Below, piece after piece: positions 8,371 to 11,431 of a stretch of DNA of 11,431 bases. The position numbers were made by a program, and so were the translations under genes. Each line of letters begins with the position of its first letter. Positions within the stretch are counted from its first letter, which is position 1. Source of the DNA: Acidobacteriaceae bacterium (GTDB lineage Bacteria; Acidobacteriota; Terriglobia; Terriglobales; Acidobacteriaceae); assembly GCA_003165855.1 (NCBI GenBank), contig PMXH01000516.1:1-11431 (forward strand). The letters are read 5' to 3'. Under the pieces are notes generated by a model that was given only the letters and a program-made list of their open reading frames with translations, did not search any database and had not been told where the DNA came from.

Positions 8371-8467
8371 AGCAGTGGTCAGTGGCCAGTGATTAGTGAT
8401 CAGTGGCCAGCGCAGCGCCCAACTCGGTTTTTCACTGACCACTGACCACTGGCCCCTGACCACTGCT
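8371..8467. repeat. Heptamer-built long inverted repeat (97-bp potential hairpin)
   Basis: The left arm is five 7-bp units in tandem: CAGTGGT, CAGTGGC, CAGTGAT, TAGTGAT, CAGTGGC (8373-8407, consensus CAGTGRY). The right arm, read on the minus strand from 8465 down, is CAGTGGT, CAGGGGC, CAGTGGT, CAGTGGT, CAGTGAA (to 8431). The outermost 21 bases of each side (8371-8391 and 8447-8467) are complementary at 20 positions. The next 14 (8392-8405 with 8433-8446) pair at 11, with one G-U, leaving a loop of about 27 nt that ends in a T run (8428-8432). The element begins one base after the tamB stop and ends one base before the pcm start. No T tract follows the stem, so it is not a classical intrinsic terminator. 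It resembles mobile intergenic palindromes or the heptameric tandem repeats known from cyanobacteria; possible roles are 3'-end protection of tamB mRNA or insulation of pcm. Confidence 0.85.
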
Positions 8468-8468
8468 T

Positions 8469-9104
8469 ATGCTCGACCCCGCCACAGCCCGCCGCCAAAT
8501 GGTCGACTCCCAACTCCGCGCCCGCGGCATCTCCGACCCGCGCGTCCTCAACGCCATGCTTCGCGTTCCGCGTCACGAATTCGTTCCCGCACCCTACCGT
8601 GCCGATGCCTACGAAGACCATCCTCTTCCCATCGGCGACAACCAGACCATCTCTCAACCCTACGTCGTCGCCGTCATGCTCGAATCGCTCCAACTCACCC
8701 CTCATGACACGGTTCTCGAAGTCGGTACCGGTTCCGGATACGTCGCCGCCCTGCTCGCCGAACTTGCCGCTCAGGTTTTCTCCATCGAACGCCATCCCGC
8801 CCTCGCGGACAACGCCCGCCGGGTTCTCACCGCGCTCGGCTATACCAGCGTCCGCATTTTCACCGGCGATGGCACCCTCGGTCTCCCTGCCAACGCTCCC
8901 TTCGATGCCATCCTCGTATCCGCGGCCGCGCTCAGCGTGCCGCCCGCTCTGCTCGCGCAACTCCGCGAAGGCGGCCGCATGATCATCCCCGTTGGTTCCT
9001 CTGACTCTCAGCAACTGCAATTCATCCGCATTTGCAACGGCCAGCCGGTGATCTCTCTTCGCGAGCCCGTCCGCTTCGTCCCCCTGGTGCACAACGGGGA
9101 TTGA
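8469..9104 (+). CDS. pcm: Protein-L-isoaspartate O-methyltransferase
   Basis: The enzyme transfers a methyl group from S-adenosylmethionine to the free carboxylate of L-isoaspartyl residues in damaged proteins, which lets them revert to aspartate. The 211 residues are full length for the family. Visible signatures are RRQMVDSQLRARGI (8-21), VPRHEFVP (33-40), IGDNQTISQPYVVAVM (55-70, substrate and SAM region), SAM motif I VLEVGTGSGYVA (82-93), an acidic loop FSIERHP, FTGDGTLGLP (131-140), FDAILVSAAA (145-154, usually with TAA rather than SAA), LREGGRMIIPVG (165-176) and the C-terminal VRFVPLV. The ATG is effectively forced: an in-frame TGA at 8457-8459 lies inside the preceding palindrome and only a CTG intervenes. 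There is no Shine-Dalgarno sequence, because the palindrome ends one base before the ATG. A proteobacterial pcm often neighbours surE; here it follows tamB. Confidence 0.96.
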   Translation: MLDPATARRQMVDSQLRARGISDPRVLNAMLRVPRHEFVPAPYRADAYEDHPLPIGDNQTISQPYVVAVMLESLQLTPHDTVLEVGTGSGYVAALLAELAAQVFSIERHPALADNARRVLTALGYTSVRIFTGDGTLGLPANAPFDAILVSAAALSVPPALLAQLREGGRMIIPVGSSDSQQLQFIRICNGQPVISLREPVRFVPLVHNGD

Positions 9105-9150
9105 ATCGCGGTATATGGGGTACTTGACGTCGACAATGCGGAGAACGTAT

Positions 9151-9993
9151 CTATCGTGATGCGGGATGCTTCGCGACGTTTCTTTCAACCTCAGGCTCGA
9201 GATTGGGCGAACCAGGACGGGGCGATCGTGGACAGGCTAAAGTTTCCCATGGCGCTTGCGCCAATGGCTGCCTCTGCGACGGATTCTGATTTGCGTAAAA
9301 TATGTCGTAATCGTGGTCGTGAAGAATCCTGGTAACTTCATCCTTATTCACCGGATCCACTTCGCACCAAATCACCGGCCGTGCCTTGGATAACACTGCC
9401 GTAGCTCCTGCTAGTACCAGGTGTTCCATGCCTTCAACATCGATTTTCAAGACTCGAGGCGCAGCCACTCGTTCCAAAAGCCAATCGAGGGTCACAGCCA
9501 GGACATATTCAATGCTTCGCGTTCCGCCTGTCTGCGTCGAACCCACGCCTTCGATGTGATTAGAAGATCGCGCTCTTCTCGCGATGTGAAACTTGGCTAA
9601 ACCCAGAGAATCGGAAGCGGCTACAGGCAACACAGTCACGGCAGCATTCCTGTTGTGTTCCAGAAGTGTACACGAACGTCTTAGCAATCCCACTAGCCAC
9701 AGGTCGGCTTCAATTGCAATTACTTCGCCTCCTTTACCGGCGCGGTTCGCAGCCGCGAAGGTAAAGAGACCAACATTGGCTCCGACATCCCATACAACAT
9801 CTCCAGCCTTAACCAGTTCATTGGCCATCTTGAATAAAATGGCATCGCCGACAGCCAGGTTGGCCCGGCAAAATCGAAGGCCGGCGTCTGGGGATACAAA
9901 TATTCGCCCTCTTCCATATTCTTTTGGAAGCCTCCGCCGGAAGACCACTCCACGGCTCAGTCTTTCGGCGATTGTTCTCAAAACGTTCATCAT
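9151..9993 (-). CDS. FkbM-family SAM-dependent methyltransferase
   Basis: FkbM-type enzymes O-methylate small molecules and, in many bacteria, sugars of surface glycans; the substrate here is unknown. From ATG 9993 the product has 280 residues (a second ATG follows directly at 9990). SAM motif I is DVVWDVGANVGLFTFAAA (65-82), followed by VIAIEAD, where most family members have FEP. VLPVAASDSLGLAKFHIA (121-138) is the usual second strand, and VLKIDVEGMEHLVLAGA (182-198) is the family hallmark. The last typical strand is WETLACP near 249-255; the remaining about 25 residues are Pro-, Glu- and Arg-rich and unlike the family. The frame is open upstream to a TTG at 10056, but those 21 extra residues look non-native. 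No ribosome binding site is well placed. The gene converges with pcm (46 bp apart, no clear terminator) and diverges from a second FkbM gene. Codon use is less C-biased than in the upstream cluster. Confidence 0.9.
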   Translation of the reverse strand: MMNVLRTIAERLSRGVVFRRRLPKEYGRGRIFVSPDAGLRFCRANLAVGDAILFKMANELVKAGDVVWDVGANVGLFTFAAANRAGKGGEVIAIEADLWLVGLLRRSCTLLEHNRNAAVTVLPVAASDSLGLAKFHIARRARSSNHIEGVGSTQTGGTRSIEYVLAVTLDWLLERVAAPRVLKIDVEGMEHLVLAGATAVLSKARPVIWCEVDPVNKDEVTRILHDHDYDIFYANQNPSQRQPLAQAPWETLACPRSPRPGSPNLEPEVERNVAKHPASR

Positions 9994-10111
9994 GGCAGTG
10001 CTGACGCCCCTCTGCGTCTTCGTACGTCCACTTGATCTACCCCCCGATGATCCCAAGAAAAACAGATTTGCGCCAGAAAAGAAACCGTCAATTCTACACC
10101 CCCGCCGTCGG

Positions 10112-10140
10112 TTGCGACTTCCCCATGGGCGTGATACAAG
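10112..10140 (+). promoter_or_regulatory. Weak candidate promoter for the broken FkbM gene
   Basis: TTGCGA (10112-10117) and TACAAG (10135-10140) are separated by exactly 17 bp, and each matches the sigma-70 consensus at four of six positions. Transcription would start only a few bases before the ATG at 10153, which leaves no room for a ribosome binding site, so confidence is low. The rest of the 159-bp divergent space (9994-10152) shows a minus-strand TTGACG near 10085-10090 without a convincing -10 partner. Confidence 0.2.
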
Positions 10141-10152
10141 GCAATCAAAGTC

Positions 10153-10885
10153 ATGTCCGCCATTCGAAGCTTTGCCAAGTCGTGCATCGTCCTTCTGTGG
10201 GGACCCGAATCCAAGCCCCGGACCATCCTAAGCGGCCTCGCATCGGGCTATCGCATTTCTGTCTCGCCCGCTCAGCACCTAGGCTATCTCTTGGGAACCG
10301 ACGAGCCCCCACCTGCAGAAGGCAATCCGGGACTACGTATCCCCGGGCGACACTGTGTATGACATCGGCGCAAACCTGGGGTATGTCTCCCTGTCACTCG
10401 CCAAGCACGTTGGACCCGCAGGGAAGGTCATCGCCTTCGAGCCGGTTCCGCGGAATGTTGAAGCCTTTCGCCAAAACATCGGGCTCAACCGACTCGCCAA
10501 CATTCAACTGTTGGAGCTCGCCGCGTCGGACCGGACGCCACCGCAAGTTTGGTCTGGCATCAAAACAATCCCTCCGCTACCGAATTTCACATCAGGACCG
10601 TATCGATCGACGAACTCACGGAGATGGGCGAGCTGGCCTACCCAAAGTTCGTCAAAATCGATGTTGAAGGCGCGGAGGGCTCCGTGCTGCATGGAATGCG
10701 GCGCACCCTTGCCGCCACCCGGCCGGTCCTATTCGTCGAGTTGCTCGGAAGCGGGCCGCCAAATCGCCTGGCCCCTGCTTCGGGACCTGGGATATCAATG
10801 CCAATCGGCGATTACGCGCAAATCGGTAAACGCGTTTGAGGAACACCGGCACGCTGACTTCCTCTGGCTGTTCCCGCATCCTTAG
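10153..10885 (+). pseudogene. FkbM-family methyltransferase, broken by three single-base frameshifts
   Basis: Family features run through the region but switch frame three times. Frame A gives the N-terminus from ATG 10153 (MSAIRSFAKS) to GYLLGTDEP. The CCCCC run at 10306-10310 then has one base too many, and HLQKAIRDYV with SAM motif I DTVYDIGANLGYVSLSLA continues in frame B. After LAASDR near 10535-10539 one base appears missing (ACGCC where ACGGCC would keep the frame), and the hallmark KFVKIDVEGAEGSVLHG appears back in frame A. At 10756-10757 one C appears extra, and AWPLLRDLGYQC to HADFLWLFPHP ends in frame B at TAG 10883-10885. Repairing the three sites gives a continuous 243-residue protein, normal for the family. 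Either the gene is a young pseudogene or the sequence has indel errors; the more than 9 kb of intact genes to the left argues against uniformly poor sequence but does not exclude it locally. It is a divergent paralogue of the neighbouring intact FkbM gene. Confidence 0.82.
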
Positions 10886-10943
10886 CGACGTTTCTGCTCA
10901 GCCTTCCTGGCAAGGACAGCCGCTGCTGCAAGACGCTCGCCTG

Positions 10944-11431
10944 TCATCTGGTTGGTTGCCGGAACTGTTGCCCGGCGAAGGCGGAAAAGGACTTGGAGGC
11001 CAATACTTGCGGATTGGGCTTAATCCCTGAAGTCAGGTCAACCAGCACAAAGGCCGATACCCAAAAGAACAGGCAAAGATAAGAGCCTGCCGCAAAGAGC
11101 CAGTCTTCAAATCCCGCATGAACCAGACCTGCCAGAACGATCATGGCAAACGGCACAGCGTAATGCGACAGGCTGCCCGCTCCTCGCACCCAGGCCCAGG
11201 TCCGGCCTGCCGCCCGAACCACCAGAACCAGCAGAAACAGGAAAGGGAGAATGCCCAGCAACCCCATGTATTCCGCCATGGCCAGATAGCTGCTGCCATG
11301 TTCGCGGTTCGAACCTTCTATGGTGTAGATCGACGAGGTCCTCCCCACAGCAGTTTCATTTCCTAGGTCGCTGGTTCCGAATCCGGTTCCGAAAAATGGA
11401 TGCTGCTTGACGGCGGTAATGGTGTCATCCC
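10944..11431 (-). CDS. O-antigen ligase/polymerase family membrane protein (C-terminal part, runs off the right edge)
   Basis: Wzy_C/WaaL-type proteins are polytopic inner-membrane enzymes that polymerise glycan repeat units or ligate them to lipid A core or another acceptor on the periplasmic side. The visible 161 C-terminal residues begin DDTITAVKQHPFFGTGFGT, whose HPFFGTGFG is the characteristic entry to the large periplasmic loop. Then follow a loop with EHGSSYLAMAEYMG, the family's E-x-x-S-S-Y-L-type motif, and three membrane segments (LGILPFLFLLVLVV, YAVPFAMIVLAGLVHAGF, LCLFFWVSAFVLV). A polar tail of about 30 residues ends at TGA (10944-10946). Frame continuity to the window edge shows the start is outside. 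It converges with the broken FkbM gene across 58 bp with no obvious terminator. Ligase and polymerase cannot be told apart from this part. Together with the FkbM genes it suggests a surface polysaccharide locus. Confidence 0.87.
   Translation of the reverse strand, partial: DDTITAVKQHPFFGTGFGTSDLGNETAVGRTSSIYTIEGSNREHGSSYLAMAEYMGLLGILPFLFLLVLVVRAAGRTWAWVRGAGSLSHYAVPFAMIVLAGLVHAGFEDWLFAAGSYLCLFFWVSAFVLVDLTSGIKPNPQVLASKSFSAFAGQQFRQPTR

Noticed and set aside
8371..8467. CRISPR array
   Set aside because: Units are 7 bp in direct tandem with no spacers, and the two arrays face each other; no cas gene is nearby.
8371..8467. Rho-independent terminator of tamB
   Set aside because: The stem is long and followed directly by the pcm ATG without a T tract; the only T run is in the loop.
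9994..10056. TTG start at 10056 for the intact FkbM gene
   Set aside because: The extra 21 residues are Ser/Gly/Arg-rich and unlike the family N-terminus; a double ATG at 9993/9990 is more natural, although it too lacks a good ribosome binding site.
9593..10231. 212-codon plus-strand open frame over the FkbM gene and the divergent space
   Set aside because: It lies antisense to FkbM motif I and the DVEG hallmark; the product is Pro/Ser/Arg-rich without motifs.
10032..10667. 211-codon plus-strand open frame through the broken FkbM gene
   Set aside because: It is in the third frame, which carries none of the FkbM motifs; those lie in the other two plus-strand frames.
10886..10943. Bidirectional terminator between the convergent FkbM and O-antigen ligase genes
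   Set aside because: Only a 4-bp CCTT/AAGG stem is visible with no T tract on either strand.

Overview
The window looks like chromosomal DNA from a diderm (Gram-negative type) bacterium. An Omp85 outer-membrane insertase, a SurA-like periplasmic chaperone and a TamB-like protein lie in a row. Moderately high G+C, a strong preference for C-ending codons, this gene order and intergenic heptamer repeats of the CAGTGRY type make Acidobacteriota (Terriglobia-like) my best guess. That is an inference; no rRNA or other taxonomic marker is present.

Layout. Bases 1-218 (minus) hold the N-terminal part of a ThiF/MoeB/HesA-family adenylyltransferase that runs off the left edge. A divergent intergenic region of about 120 bp follows, with a perfect -10 box for thiF, a pair of short direct repeats, and a ribosome binding site that supports a TTG start for the next gene. 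Bases 339-8369 (plus) form a compact three-gene outer-membrane biogenesis cluster: a BamA/TamA-family protein with seven POTRA-like repeats, a short SurA-like chaperone without a parvulin domain, and a 1372-residue TamB-like protein. Gaps between these genes are 25 and 8 bp, so they are probably one operon. A 97-bp palindrome built from two oppositely oriented arrays of a 7-bp repeat then fills almost all the space between tamB and pcm (protein-L-isoaspartate O-methyltransferase, 8469-9104).

After pcm the character changes. Strands alternate and codon use is less C-biased. The genes look like the edge of a surface-polysaccharide locus: an intact FkbM-family methyltransferase on the minus strand, a second, divergent FkbM-family gene on the plus strand that is broken by three single-base frameshifts, and the C-terminal part of an O-antigen ligase/polymerase (Wzy/WaaL-type) that runs off the right edge.

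How the genes fit together. The cluster plausibly supplies an outer-membrane insertase, a periplasmic holdase for its clients, and a TamB-type bridge between inner and outer membranes. Pcm is a protein-repair enzyme that may be co-transcribed. The right-hand genes would modify and polymerise or ligate surface glycans. I see no CRISPR array, transposase, tRNA, rRNA or recognisable defence system, and no clear evidence of a wholly new system. The most unusual signals are the heptamer-built hairpin touching the pcm start codon, the seven-POTRA insertase beside a PPIase-less SurA, and the triply frameshifted FkbM gene.
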